Assembly: GCA_010015745.1 (NCBI GenBank)
Contig: ML978234.1
Span: 1 to 64,000 of the forward strand
DNA length: 64,000 bases
Direction of reading: 5' to 3'
From: Setomelanomma holmii
Taxonomy: Eukaryota; Ascomycota; Dothideomycetes; Pleosporales; Phaeosphaeriaceae
In this document: positions 11,447-21,695 of the stretch, piece by piece
How the letters are laid out: every line of letters starts with the position of its first letter
Position numbering within the stretch: position 1 is the stretch's first letter
Made by a program: the position numbers and the translations under genes
The notes under the pieces: generated by a model
What the model was told of the DNA's origin: nothing
What the model saw: only the letters and a program-made list of their open reading frames with translations
Databases searched by the model: none

Positions 11447-11620
11447 TTACACCATCCTCAGTTGTTCCGCTTGATCCGATGATTCATCAAAGTACTGCTC
11501 TAGCAGCACGATGGTGCCGAGCAGGATTATCCAAACTGTTTCTAGGCACCGTGTGATTGCGGCGCGCGATGTGATGGAAATGTGCGAGGTTGGAAAGCCG
11601 GGGACGAGTGCGTCGGCCAT
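11447..11620 (-). CDS. Small single-TM protein, copy B of a micro-gene pair
   Basis: 57 aa starting at ATG 11620 in a good context (ACCATGG). The sequence opens MADALVPGFPTSHISITSRA, followed by a hydrophobic helix (TVWIILLGTIVLLEQYF) and an acidic tail ending EQLRMV. It is probably a single-pass or tail-anchored membrane micro-protein. Its first 20 residues resemble the upstream frame of copy A, 420 bases away on the same strand, suggesting an old tandem duplication. I know of no named family. The frame continues upstream of the ATG but with no protein character. A short frame can arise by chance, so the paralogy is the main support. Confidence 0.45.
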   Translation of the reverse strand: MADALVPGFPTSHISITSRAAITRCLETVWIILLGTIVLLEQYFDESSDQAEQLRMV

Positions 11621-12070
11621 GGTATGGTCAAGGTGGTCCGTGAAAGCAGTCGTTGCGATTCCCGATTCTGGCTGAGTTGGATATTGAATGTCGAAATTTG
11701 AAATTTGGGTGGTAGATGATTGGGCAAGATTGCTGCTGCTTGGTGAACAAATTGAACAAGGGAGTAGGGTTCTGCTAGTCCTAGTGAGTATGAGGTAGTG
11801 TTTATAGGCTGCGGTGTGGTTTCGGGTCGCGGAGTTGAGATGGGTATGGTTTGCTTGGGACATGAGACATTGTGTATTCTTGCTTGAGGTACGTCAGTCG
11901 TACCAAAGCGATGTCTTGGGTCCCGATGATGATTGTCTTCAGCTACGCATCTAGCCTTGACTCTAACACACTCTCCCACTACCTTTCCAACAGGCTTGCT
12001 GTTGCCACCTTGGCAGCATCAACATCTCACACCCATTGCATCCCCGACTTTCACCTACCCGTCTACCCAT
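11621..12070. other. Gap between micro-gene B and the monooxygenase 3' end
   Basis: 450 bases with promoter of micro-gene B and 3' flank of the FAD monooxygenase. Overlapping frames here are Thr/Pro/His-rich without features. Confidence 0.45.
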
Positions 12071-13495
12071 CTAAACATCTCCCACCGCCCACTCCGGCCA
12101 AACCTCCTCCTCCCTCGGCTTACTCGCCAAATTTCTATCCTTGATATGCTCTTCCAATGGCAAATCCTGATGCTGACTTCTCTCCCCCATGTTCACGCCT
12201 CTCTTCTGAATCGTCCTCGCATATCCCAACGTCTGCTTCTTCCACTCCTTTCGTCCAACCTTTCCCTCAATCATATCCGCCAGGATTATGGCATCGAAGC
12301 ACGCCTGGCTCGTGCTCGCGACCGTATGTGGTCGAAAGCCTGACAATGCATCGCCGACGAGGATGACGCGGCCGTTGAAGAATTCATTGGTGGGGGATAG
12401 GACGTCTGTGATGGCTTGGACGAACGGCTTCTTGGTGCCGCAGACGATTTCAGCGAATTGTGGGGGAAGCCTCTCGCTGGCAATTTTACGCTGCTTCTTC
12501 CAGGCCTGAGGGTCGGTCTTGCCGGGCGGCATGGTGATGCGGTGGTATTGGCCTTCTGCGTCGGTCATGAGTTCGCGGAACTCGGGGGACGGGTCGGACA
12601 GCGAGGGCGAGGGGAAATTGGTGTAGTAGACGAAGTTGATAAGACGTTTACCGGGCTCGAGGGTGCCGTTCTCACCGGGGATCAGGTATGCGAGGATTTG
12701 GATGCCCTTTGTGTGGAAGAAGGTGAAGCGCTCGCAGAACGCTTCGCGCGTCTTTGGTGTAACTTCGTTCTCGGGGACGGTGCCGCGGAGGGCGACGTAG
12801 CCAGCGTACTTACGTTCCACGTTCGGTGTCAGGATTGAGCGGATCGTTGAACTTGGTCCGTCTGCACCGATTACCAGATCTGCTTCCATATCGCCCTTCT
12901 TTCCTTCGTTCGTCTCGTACTGGACCACAATCTTGTCGCCCTTCTCTTCCAACGAAGTCACCTTGTGACCATGTAGATGCGTGACCTTACCACTGCCTGG
13001 ATCATCCTTTGGAACTTCACAGTAGTCGCTCCTTACACCGTCGACATTCGCTCGAAGCATATGGTACACAAGGTCCCAGCTGGTCATGTTCTGTCGCATA
13101 TCTTCTTTGTGCACAATCTCGCCATCCTTGTTCAGGTACTGGCGTCTAATAGAGCCAGCCGCAAGGTCTCGTTCGCACTTGTCATAGCGCTTGAAGAAGG
13201 CGAGCGTATCTCCACCAGCGACGATGCCAGCTCCTTGATTATGAAGAAGCGCGGTTGGATTGCGCTCCAAAAGAGTGATGTTGTGCGCATGTGGTGGGGG
13301 CAATCGCTTGAGTGCAAGAGCCGTTGCCAATCCGCCTAAGGATGCACCGACCTGCGGCGTGTGAGCCTGACTGATACAGAGTGTCTGACAGAGAGGTAGG
13401 ATGCTTACGATGATGATGTTAAGGTTCTGACTTGTTGCATGAGGGAAGCCGTCTGAATGCTTGTCTGACGTATTCTGTGCCATTATCGAAGTCAC
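12071..13495 (-). CDS. FAD-dependent monooxygenase (2,6-dihydroxypyridine/salicylate hydroxylase-like)
   Basis: Two exons on the minus strand, 13409-13495 and 12071-13351, give 455 aa. The 57-nt intron (GTAAGC to GCAG) is a multiple of three and stop-free, so the frame reads through it, but removing it restores the Rossmann motif NIIIVGASLGGLATALALKR. Further family motifs: DLVIGADGPSSTIRS (mid-domain DG motif) and GRVILVGDALSGFRPHTVAS (second FAD motif, in the GDAL-GFRPHTAAS form of the dihydroxypyridine hydroxylase subgroup). The enzyme would use NAD(P)H and O2 to hydroxylate an aromatic substrate in the cytosol; which one is unknown. It is transcribed away from the SDR gene at 13811, with 315 bases between the starts, and heads a run of four oxidoreductases. 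Confidence 0.92.
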   Translation of the reverse strand: MTSIMAQNTSDKHSDGFPHATSQNLNIIIVSILPLCQTLCISQAHTPQVGASLGGLATALALKRLPPPHAHNITLLERNPTALLHNQGAGIVAGGDTLAFFKRYDKCERDLAAGSIRRQYLNKDGEIVHKEDMRQNMTSWDLVYHMLRANVDGVRSDYCEVPKDDPGSGKVTHLHGHKVTSLEEKGDKIVVQYETNEGKKGDMEADLVIGADGPSSTIRSILTPNVERKYAGYVALRGTVPENEVTPKTREAFCERFTFFHTKGIQILAYLIPGENGTLEPGKRLINFVYYTNFPSPSLSDPSPEFRELMTDAEGQYHRITMPPGKTDPQAWKKQRKIASERLPPQFAEIVCGTKKPFVQAITDVLSPTNEFFNGRVILVGDALSGFRPHTVASTSQACFDAIILADMIEGKVGRKEWKKQTLGYARTIQKRGVNMGERSQHQDLPLEEHIKDRNLASKPREEEVWPEWAVGDV

Positions 13496-13810
13496 CCACC
13501 CGTGTCAAGAAATCGTGTTTGCAATTGCAAGAACTGACAAAGCATGGTGATGATATACTCCACCATTTATGCAGCTATAATGATAGTGGTCATTGAGGAA
13601 GATCCGACGCTGCAGAGATGTGATGACGACAGCCCGTAGAGCCGAGACGTGGGGTACAAACAAGCATTTGCCGGAAAGCGCAGGAGCTCTTCAACCCACT
13701 TTAAGCCGCACGCCCTGTCGCTAGCTTTGTCAGATGTATGTCCTTATACTTGCCTTCACCATGCTTGCGGTACTGGCTTTGCGTGTTCGAAGAGTTGCAA
13801 TTGCGTGGAA
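13496..13810. promoter_or_regulatory. Divergent promoter region, monooxygenase and extended SDR
   Basis: 315 bases between the starts of two diverging oxidoreductase genes. A shared regulatory region would allow co-expression. I did not identify a specific operator. Confidence 0.4.
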
Positions 13811-15042
13811 ATGAAGAATGAAGAGCGCGGACTCGTTGCTGTAGACGAACACATCTACCAAAGGCTGGAAATTATGCTAACGAGGGATCAGATCACGGGA
13901 GCAAATGGGACCATCGGCTATGCATGCGTAGTCTATGCTTTACAGACTGGGTATCGCGTGCGATGCGTCATCCGTCGTAAAGATGCTTTCAATACAATCA
14001 AATCAGGATTGTCTGTGCAAGAATTCATCGATCGACTGGAGTTTGCCATCGTAGCAGATAATGCAGCAGAAGGCGCGTACCACGATGCATTGGCTGGGGT
14101 AAAGTATGTCATCCACATTGCAGGCGCCTGGCCGATGCTGGTAAGACAATAACTACAAATTGCGATGTATCACAGAGCTGATCAAGTAGCATCTCCATCC
14201 GGACAACGACATATACTTACCCTTCATCAAATCCACGAAGAACGTTATCGAAGCTGCAGAGAATTCTGGGACCGTGAAACGAATCGTGTTCACTCAGGCT
14301 GGCGCTGGCTTGATCGACTCTGAAGTCGGCGATACATACGGCAACGGCATGGAAAACGTGCTCGATGGTGAGCGACACTTTTGAAATGCTTAGGCATACC
14401 GACTGACTATTCTAAGAGCACGTACAAGTCAACCAAGCAGCACTGACATATAAGACGCCTCTCAATTCACCACACCAAGCCTACTGCGCCTCGAAATCGC
14501 AGTGCATGACCTACCTCAACGACCTACGACTCAGCAAGTCGCTGCCTTTCTCGATCGCGCAAGTCATTCCTGGGACAGTCATTGGACCTTCTGAATTTAT
14601 TACTACGCGATCGCAAGCCTTGAAGCATATCGATCGTCAGACCAAAGCACTGCTCTTTGATGAAATGGCACCACGATATGCATTCGGTTTTGTACATGTC
14701 CAAGATTGCGCTAGAGTGCATGTCGAGGCGCTGAATGAAGGTATGGTCAAGAGTGCAAAGATTCCACTGTGGTTTGTTGCTGCTGCGACTTCAGAAGAGG
14801 GCGAGGATGGGAAGAGCTTGTGGAATAGGGCTGTCGATGCTATCGAAGAGGAATTTGGCGACGAGGTCAGAAGTGGCGTGTTCAAGGTCGGCAGGACCAA
14901 GACGCCAATTAACATGCCGTATCGTGTGGATTCGAGCTTGACGGAGATGATGCTACTTCGTGGTGAGAAGATGCGAGGATTGGAGGAGTGTGTCATGGAA
15001 GTCGCGCAGTGGTATCTTAGGCTGAAGACTGATAAGGAATGA
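13811..15042 (+). CDS. Extended short-chain dehydrogenase (dihydroflavonol-4-reductase/epimerase-like)
   Basis: Four exons, 13811-13840, 13892-14140, 14190-14367 and 14417-15042, encode 360 aa. The first intron (51 nt, GTAGAC donor, GCTAAC branch) is in frame and stop-free; splicing it yields MKNEERGLVAITGANGTIGY, a proper dinucleotide-binding start with TGANGTIG. Later features: VIRRKDAF after beta-2 (NADP preference), YVIHIAGAWPM, FIKSTKNVIEAA, RIVFTQAG, AYCASKSQ (catalytic YxxxK as Tyr-Cys-Ala-Ser-Lys) and an IAQVIPGTVIGPSEF substrate region. These match the extended SDR group of dihydroflavonol reductases, 3-beta-HSDs and methylglyoxal/ketone reductases. The substrate is unknown. It converges on the classical SDR at 15093, with 50 bases between stop codons. 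Confidence 0.88.
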
Positions 15043-15092
15043 CATTCATCTCGCTTCTGCGCGCTTGACACCAATTCAATTGCGGATCGGAT

Positions 15093-16033
15093 CTACAACT
15101 TGCTTCCACTTTCTCCTGCCATTCTCTTTCCCCTCCACCCTGTCAGTGTCGCACCTCCATCGATCTCAATCGCGTTGCCTGTCATATGTGCACTACCAGC
15201 GCTTGCCAGGAACAGACACAACCCGCCGAAGTCACTTGGCTTGCCAATCCTACCCGTTGGCTGTCCTGACTCAAGAGTCTCCTTGTACTTCTCAAGACCG
15301 AAGTTTGTCATTCGTGACGGAAAGACGCCGGGGCAGATGACGTTGACCATGATGTTCTTCGGTGCGAGTTTCGACGCAGTCATCTTTGTGAGATGGATGC
15401 AGGCAGCTTTTGCGGGACCGTCTGCATGATCATTAGGTTGTTACCAGAAGTTGCAGATATGGCAAGCTTACATGAAAAGGTCCCATGCCCTGGCTTGCTC
15501 AATCCTCCAGCCTCGCCCGTTGTAACATCCATCGTCTGTATGCCAGCCATACTAGCAATATTGATGACCCGTCCTGGAGTGTTTGCGTTCGCACCTTTGA
15601 GTAACAATGGCTCCATGCCAACTGTCATATAAAAGATATTCTTCACATTCAGATCATACAACTTATCCCACGCATGTTCAGGATAATTGTAGTAGTCGTC
15701 GCCCCAGCTCGCGCCCGTGTTGTTGACCAGCACACTAAGCCTGTCCGTCCGCTTCTTCATCTCCTCGCAAAGAGCCAGGCAGCCGGCTTTGTTCTTGAGA
15801 TCGGCAATGATGTACTCGCATGTCCCGGGACCGAGCGAATTCAGGCGGTCGGAGGTGGCTTTTAGCTCTTTCTCCTTTCGCGACGCGATGAAGACGCGTG
15901 AGCCATTTTGTACGAAGGCCTGGGCGGCCATCTCGCCGAGACCAGTTGCACCGCCTGTCACGAGAACGGCATGGTTGGAGAAGTCGAAGAGGGTGGACAC
16001 GCGGAGGTCGTCTTTGGAGGCGGCGTGCGTCAT
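15093..16033 (-). CDS. Classical short-chain dehydrogenase/reductase
   Basis: Two exons on the minus strand, 15472-16033 and 15093-15421, give 296 aa (intron 50 nt). I chose the ATG at 16033 because the cofactor fold starts soon after it; the open frame further upstream is not protein-like. Motifs in order: VLVTGGATGLGEMAAQAF (TGxxxGxG), RKEKEL, VLVNNTGASWGDDYY, INIASMAGI (Ser), and Tyr188-Gly-Pro-Ala-Lys192 formed across the splice junction. The end NVICPGVFPSRMT and GNAIEIDGGATL is standard for classical SDRs. It is closest in style to the RhlG/3-oxoacyl reductase-like fungal SDRs. It would reduce or oxidise a carbonyl/alcohol with NADP(H). It diverges from the nitronate monooxygenase gene. 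Confidence 0.92.
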
Positions 16034-16560
16034 GGTGAATGGGTTGGGTCGCAGTCGTCTGATATGGGTTCGGATGGTTCTGTAGGATTGAAAGGGGATC
16101 GATTGGCTTCTGAATGGTCTCACTAGCTGTATGAGAGCCTAGGGAGGTAGCCGGTGGTCTAGAAAGATGCAGCGGCACGGATCTTTAGTTGTAGCCATGA
16201 CTCTCGATGTCCGGATAGCTGTTGGGGAGAGCTGAAAAGAAACCTCGGCACGATTGATTGAGGCGAAACGTGGGGATTGCGGGGTTAGCGCGACTCGCTC
16301 TTCCCCATCATCGTTGTTATCCATGAGGACAGTTTCCCATGCTTTCCAGAGACGTACTGCTTGTAGTGCGAACATGTTGAACGTGTGTGGATGTTCTGCA
16401 ATTAGCTTCATGACGCCACGATGTATCACAGCTTATGGAGATGGTGTAGCTTGACGCCCTTCACGCGATGCTTATGCAACTCCGGAAACAGCTCCCGCAC
16501 TAACAATGCAGTTCTCAATGTTCGAAACTATCCGTGACATCCATATTCTGCAAGCTTGAG
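16034..16560. promoter_or_regulatory. Divergent promoter region, classical SDR and nitronate monooxygenase
   Basis: 527 bases between two diverging starts, with no supported gene inside. A 96-codon minus frame at 16139-16429 has no recognisable sequence. Confidence 0.4.
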
Positions 16561-17640
16561 ATGAATCCAATTCGACGCGCCATGTCTTCGAGCCGAGATT
16601 GTGGGCTTTTCACCGATCACTTCCCATGGATCCAGTCACCCGTCATCGTGGGAGCCCCAATGCGCGTCTTTTCCGGACCGCGTCTTGCTTTGGCAATATC
16701 AAGATCGGGAGGTTTGGGTTTCATTGGACCGGGCGCGAAGCCAGCAGATACGGCAACCGATCTCGACATCGTGCGAGAATTGCTACGTGAGTCATCAGCA
16801 CCATTTGGACCTGGCGATACATTGCCAATTGGGGTGGGTTTCCAGCTTTGGAATGGAGATCTTCAGTCGGCCACTCAAGCTGTAAAGCAATATCGGCCAT
16901 GCGCTGCTTGGCTTTTCGCGCCTAGAAATGGTCAAGAAGAGATGGATGAGTGGACTGAAAGCCTCCGCAAGGCATCTCCTGGGATCCACATCTGGCACCA
17001 GATCGGAACGGTCCGAGAGAGTATCGAAGCCGCTGAGAGCGCCCATCGACCAGACGTTCTTGTGATACAAGGCATAGAAGCAGGTGGTCATGGCAGGGCA
17101 AATGATGGGATGGGACTGATGGCCCTGTTCCCTGAGATTGCAGATCAGGTACGCAACTCAGGCATGCTGTTGATAGCTGCTGGGGGCATTGCAGATGGTC
17201 GAGGTATAGCAGCTGCTCTCGCGCTGGGAGCTGATGGTGTTGCCATGGGCACACGATTCCTTGCATCGACAGAGGCACGTATCAGCAAAGGCTATCAAGA
17301 TGAAGTTGTGCGAGCTTCTGATGCTGCCCAAAGCACAGCAAGAACGCAGCTCTACAACCGTCTTCGCGGTACTTTTGGATGGCCAGAGCAGTGGAGCCCG
17401 CGCGGCATTGTCAATAAGAGCTGGCATGAGCATCAAGCCGGTGTGTCCTTCGATGAGCTGAAGACGCGCCATGACGAAGCTGCGAAGTCTGGGGATGACG
17501 GCTGGGGTCCTGAGGGTCGATTAGCTACTTATGCCGGCGGTGCAACTGGCTTGGTGCATGGCGTTGAAGATGCTGGCGTCCTTGTGAGCAAGCTTCGCGG
17601 TGATGCTCGAGCCATCCTGAATGGATTAGGCTCCCAATGA
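16561..17640 (+). CDS. Nitronate monooxygenase (2-nitropropane dioxygenase family)
   Basis: Single exon, 359 aa from ATG 16561; a second Met at residue 8 (MSSSRDCGLF) is an alternative. The TIM-barrel FMN enzyme family is clear: PVIVGAPMRVFSGPRLALAISRSGGLGFIGPG at the first strands, PDVLVIQGIEAGGHGRA with the catalytic-region His, then LLIAAGGIADGRGIAAALAL and GADGVAMGTRFLASTEA, the phosphate-binding end of the barrel. Enzymes of this class oxidise alkyl nitronates such as propionate-3-nitronate to carbonyl, nitrite and nitrate using FMN and O2. Fungi use them for detoxification, and some clusters for tailoring. It is the last of four packed oxidoreductases, so it may act on the same compound class as its neighbours. 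Confidence 0.92.
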   Translation: MNPIRRAMSSSRDCGLFTDHFPWIQSPVIVGAPMRVFSGPRLALAISRSGGLGFIGPGAKPADTATDLDIVRELLRESSAPFGPGDTLPIGVGFQLWNGDLQSATQAVKQYRPCAAWLFAPRNGQEEMDEWTESLRKASPGIHIWHQIGTVRESIEAAESAHRPDVLVIQGIEAGGHGRANDGMGLMALFPEIADQVRNSGMLLIAAGGIADGRGIAAALALGADGVAMGTRFLASTEARISKGYQDEVVRASDAAQSTARTQLYNRLRGTFGWPEQWSPRGIVNKSWHEHQAGVSFDELKTRHDEAAKSGDDGWGPEGRLATYAGGATGLVHGVEDAGVLVSKLRGDARAILNGLGSQ

Positions 17641-18418
17641 AGCGTCCAAAGATGCAATTAAAATGAGCACCAATGCTATTGTCTCATAGAAGTGTGGATG
17701 TGAAGGTACGATATCGGCCAGGGACGCTAAGCCGGCGGTACCGGTAGTGCGAGCAGATCGGTCTCTCGCGAACGAGCCAGTCCTTCCACAACCTCTACAC
17801 ACATCACCGCGATCTGCTTCTCTATCTGAATCTTGATCTCAACCTTCCTCTAATCTTGCTAATATGCTCGCAAATTCTCTCATGTCGTGTGACCACAGCC
17901 TCAGCTGAAATGAAGGTGACCTTGCACAGTTGGAAGTCGCGACCTCCTGCGCGACCTCGCGACAATCGAAACCGCTCCTCGTGGCAAACTTGAGGAACAA
18001 CTCCGCGCTGAGACCGTTACCATTGGCTGTTTTATGGGATCTCTCAGTTCTCTCGGGGCGTCATATTATGCCGCTTATGCCTCAAACAAGATATGCGACA
18101 AAACTCTGCTAAACACGGAGCAACAGCCCTGTCCAAACCGTCGCGACAGCCTTAGTGACACAACAAGGCGGCAGGAGATGCCTTAATCTTGAAAACGATC
18201 GTAAGTACGCTTGATCTGAGGCTCCTTGGTCGTTAAAGCGCTGAAAGTCGTTTACTACATAAGGTCGGTTTGGTTTGCAGTTTTTAGTCGCTATCGTGTA
18301 CCAGCATCGTGCTTCATCGCGTGTCGTCTCTCGCTTCATTTCTCACACGCTCTCCGGTCAGAGTCGCATATCTTCTTTTAACCTACATAATTTCTCTGTA
18401 TATTTCACGCAAGACAAT
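17641..18418. other. Gap upstream of the secreted protein gene
   Basis: 778 bases with no supported gene; contains the promoter and 5' leader of the secreted-protein gene at 18419. Confidence 0.5.
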
Positions 18419-19003
18419 ATGCATTCTTCCACCATCAAGTTGATTGCCTTCCTCGGCACCGCCGCGTTGACGACAGCTCTGCCTCGACATATCGGCAACC
18501 GCCAGGCATCCGCCTGCTTTGTAGTCGGCAACACGGCTCTTCCAGCCGAAGTTGCTGACGTTGTGACGTCCATACAAAAGGACATCACCTGCTCCGCTAC
18601 CGCAAAGACTATCTCCAACGTTCCAGATGTCACTTCCGGCGCCGTGTCGTTTTCCTCCATCGACTTTAGCAAATCCACTCAAACGCCTCTCGAGTTTGCA
18701 CTTAGCAAGTTCGCTACCGCCAGCCCGCTCGCAAGTACCGATTTGCAGACCTTCCAGGACAGTTTGAACGTCTACCTGGCTACCGAAGCCGGCATCCGCA
18801 GCACTGGTGGTAGTCTTGCCATAAAGGTGCCGAAGTTCTTCCTTGAGATGCAGGTTAGCAGGATCCAGACAGCGCAGGGTAACCCCCCAACAACAGCGGC
18901 ATTGCAGGTCGACCACTTGAGGGACAAGGTCACGAAGAATGCAGCAGGGGAGAGCAAGGCGCTTTTAGATCAGGTTGTTGCGCTTGCTGCACAACTAACA
19001 TGA
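18419..19003 (+). CDS. Small secreted protein of unknown function
   Basis: Single exon, 194 aa from ATG 18419; the frame is open upstream but the ATG opens a good signal peptide (MHSSTIKLIAFLGTAALTTA), probably processed before or at the dibasic-like LPRHIGNR. The mature part has only two cysteines (ACFVVG and ITCSAT), which could pair, and reads ALPAEVADVVTSIQKDITCS, then NVPDVTSGAVSFSSIDFSK. The rest is Ala/Ser/Thr-rich and predicted helical. I recognise the general style of small secreted Dothideomycete proteins but no named domain. It could be a cell-wall or effector-like protein; I assign no function. Confidence 0.7.
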   Translation: MHSSTIKLIAFLGTAALTTALPRHIGNRQASACFVVGNTALPAEVADVVTSIQKDITCSATAKTISNVPDVTSGAVSFSSIDFSKSTQTPLEFALSKFATASPLASTDLQTFQDSLNVYLATEAGIRSTGGSLAIKVPKFFLEMQVSRIQTAQGNPPTTAALQVDHLRDKVTKNAAGESKALLDQVVALAAQLT

Positions 19004-20026
19004 GAGGGGGATTTCCGATCCTAAAGATCGAAGCTGGGCTGGAAACAGGTTGAGCTACTTTTGTAAGAAGCTATACTGGCCATCGCACGCCTCATTCGTC
19101 ATACGTGTGTGGGCGGACTCCGAATCTTCAATTAAACATCAGCCCACAAGTCTTCAGGAGTCTCGTCCTATCTGTCCCTGATCTATTCATCATGCGAGGC
19201 TCTGTTTGAGTCTATTCAGACGTACCATAAACCTTCTTTCGGCTACGAGGTTCTTGATAACTGCTCCTCCAGTCCTGATTTCACTGTGGTAGGCCCAAAT
19301 TCTTCACTCTATTCCGATTCGTCCCTCCGAGTACCCCTCCTAGCTTCGGGAAGTGTTCGCAATCGGGCCAGAAAAGTCTCAGAAGTACCATGAGGCAGCT
19401 CGTGTTCCTGCATGATGGCACATCCGCCCGACGCTCAGTTGAGTCTACTCAATGTTAAATTCAAGCTAGTCATATCTCCGCATGGAGTACACGCGAGGGA
19501 CATATGGAGATTACGGCTACATTGGTGGGCAGATCACCCTCACTCACCCCTGCAGTAATCAATCTAATTTCTGGGTGCGTCGTCCGCTTTTGTCGGGGCT
19601 GGATATATGCCAAAGATGAGAACAGCACGTTCATCACGCGGGCTAGGCTGTTAGGTGAGCTCTCCAACTATATGTGCCGTGAACTTTCTGACTTTGTGGC
19701 TGAGTGGTGGCCCGCAGAGTATAAGTAATGTCGAAAAGAAGGCAAAGAGGTCCAGTCCGAATGGTTGGCATATCTTCGTGCCGGTTACAGCCCTCTGGGG
19801 GTCCGAGTGCATGAAGCCAACAATGCTCGTGTAGTCATAGTGCTATGGTCGCATATGCTGGATGTTTTTGTTGTTCGTTTCTTTGAGCGCTACATTCGCG
19901 AACGTCCTCCGTCGCCAATTACAGATTCACCATCTGCAGACATGGAAGTGCAACTGTGAGTATCGGCGTGCACAATTTTACTGCACACGAATATCGCCAA
20001 TCCTTTTCCTTGATTAGTGTATGAAC
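19004..20026. other. Long gap with no supported gene
   Basis: About 1 kb. Two short plus-strand frames (19504-19728, 74 codons; 19765-19959, 64 codons) show no known domain, signal peptide or splice continuation. I see no repeat or transposon remnant. Confidence 0.5.
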
Positions 20027-21159
20027 CTACAATGTCAACTCAATTCTCTCTTCCACCTCTGTCGGTCTTCCAAGCCTTACAACAGCCTTCTTAGCTTTCA
20101 AATCCATCACAATGTTGAACAATGTCGCGCTCCCAGTCTCTTTCGTCTCAAATCTGCATATCGCGCCAGGGTAGTTTTCCTCATCCTCAAAGAGCTTACT
20201 CACTTCCTCCAAGCTAGGCTCTGGTCCGAGTTTGCTCGTGATCGCATTCATTGTGTTCACCCTTGATAGAGAATCTTTCAACCACACAGTGTCGTCTTGC
20301 CCGGGATGCTCCTTGAGTAAATGATTCGCGTGGACCACACGGCCGTTCGCATCAGGCACGCAGTGCGCGAACGTCGACTTGGTGAACTCAAGACCAAGGG
20401 ATGTGGTGGGATCGGCGATTAGGATATGCGCAGAAGATGCCATACCATAACCTTCCAACTTCTGCACCGCTTCCTGGACCGAAGAGCTCTCGAGCGCCAT
20501 CCGAAGCCCAAAGTGCACCGGCAAATGTGTCGCATCCATGCCTCTCACTTTGATAGCATTCAGGAGCGTTGCGACGCCCGCACTGTTGAAGCCTATTTTG
20601 CCGATGATACCAGCTTCTGTGACTTGCACGATTATTGGTTTACCTTCTTGTGTGATCTTGGTGATGATGAGATTTTCTTTCTGCCGGGTCATCCACTGAC
20701 TATCATCAGCATCTCATACACAACTTCATTCATAACGGATACGTACATCCCAATTCTGCGCCAACCAGGCATGCTTCTCCGTGTGCCATGCAAGCGCTGT
20801 GCACCCATCACTAAACAGTCCAAAGTTGATCTCGGTCCTAACATTCAGCGCTACAATGTCAAGCAAATCTTTCCCAGCGCCATCGGCTATACCACGCATC
20901 TCTTCGTGGTACGCAGGCCATTTGGTCTTTGCTTGCTGCTCGAATTCTGACGCGAGATCCTGGACTTGCGGCCATATTTTGTTACAGTTTTTCAAGAAGA
21001 GGGAGGCGTAGAAGGAGATGCAGCGATCGATCTGCAAGGATGCTGCGCGTCCGTGTTGCAGGCCGATCTGTGGTTGTTAGCAACTGCGGTTTAGGTACAT
21101 AATGACGTCACAGGGAGGCGTACCTCGTAGGGAGTTCCTTTGCACTCGACGAACAACAT
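20027..21159 (-). CDS. Acyl-CoA:6-aminopenicillanate acyltransferase-like hydrolase (peptidase C45)
   Basis: Three exons on the minus strand, 21124-21159, 20747-21067 and 20027-20695 (introns 56 and 51 nt), give 341 aa. It begins MLFVECKGTPYEIGLQHG, the hallmark start of penicillin acyltransferase homologues. The autocatalytic nucleophile region reads FSDGCTALAWH (Cys101), then AQNWDWMTRQKENLII, formed across the second junction. Further on come GFNSAGVATLLNAI and VVHANHLL. These Ntn-hydrolases cleave themselves before the Cys to form two subunits and hydrolyse or transfer acyl groups on amide substrates. Homologues are widespread in fungi that make no penicillin, so a role in N-acyl amide or isopenicillin-like turnover cannot be fixed. 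It diverges from a polysaccharide deacetylase gene 536 bases away. Confidence 0.92.
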
Positions 21160-21695
21160 TTTGACCGAGCTGTATTATCAGATAAGAAGTACGAATTCTG
21201 ACCTTCAGTTTACAGCCTATGTTGCCGTCTCATCCTGCTTACATCTTCTTCCCGAAGCGGATTGCGTGAACGAGCATCCCTCGGTAGTTCTATGTCCGCT
21301 GCTGCCCCTCTTGGAGCGCCCACCTCCGTCACCCCGCGCGTTCCCTTCCATTTTATCTGCAAACTAAGGCTCTTACATGTATAGTGAGGCATCCTATCCA
21401 GTCTCTTGGGACGCTTGCTACATATTCATTACAAGTGTCATCCCGCGTGCAGCCATTCGACCTGCTTGATGTGGCACCCAAAGGTATATCAGTGCCATAG
21501 TGGTCGCTCATGCGCCGTTGGCTGTGGAGAGGTATGCATGGCGTAACTTCACCCATGGAATTATCTCGGGCGTCGAAACGAGGTATTCGGTGGATCCATA
21601 AGACAGGGCTTGCTCCATGTGGTCTCAGTCTGCATCCTGAAACAATCCCGGCTATACAAAGACCAATCTCGTAGCACTCGACACCAGGCATCACC
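21160..21695. promoter_or_regulatory. Divergent promoter region, acyltransferase-like and deacetylase genes
   Basis: 536 bases between diverging starts; no supported gene inside. Likely shared regulatory region. Confidence 0.4.

Noticed and set aside
12071..17640. Calling the oxidoreductase run a full biosynthetic gene cluster
   Set aside because: No polyketide synthase, peptide synthetase, terpene cyclase, transcription factor or dedicated transporter is adjacent; only tailoring-type enzymes are present.
19504..19959. Two short plus-strand frames (74 and 64 codons) in the gap before the acyltransferase-like gene
   Set aside because: No domain, signal peptide, splice continuity or paralogue; length is within chance for this composition.
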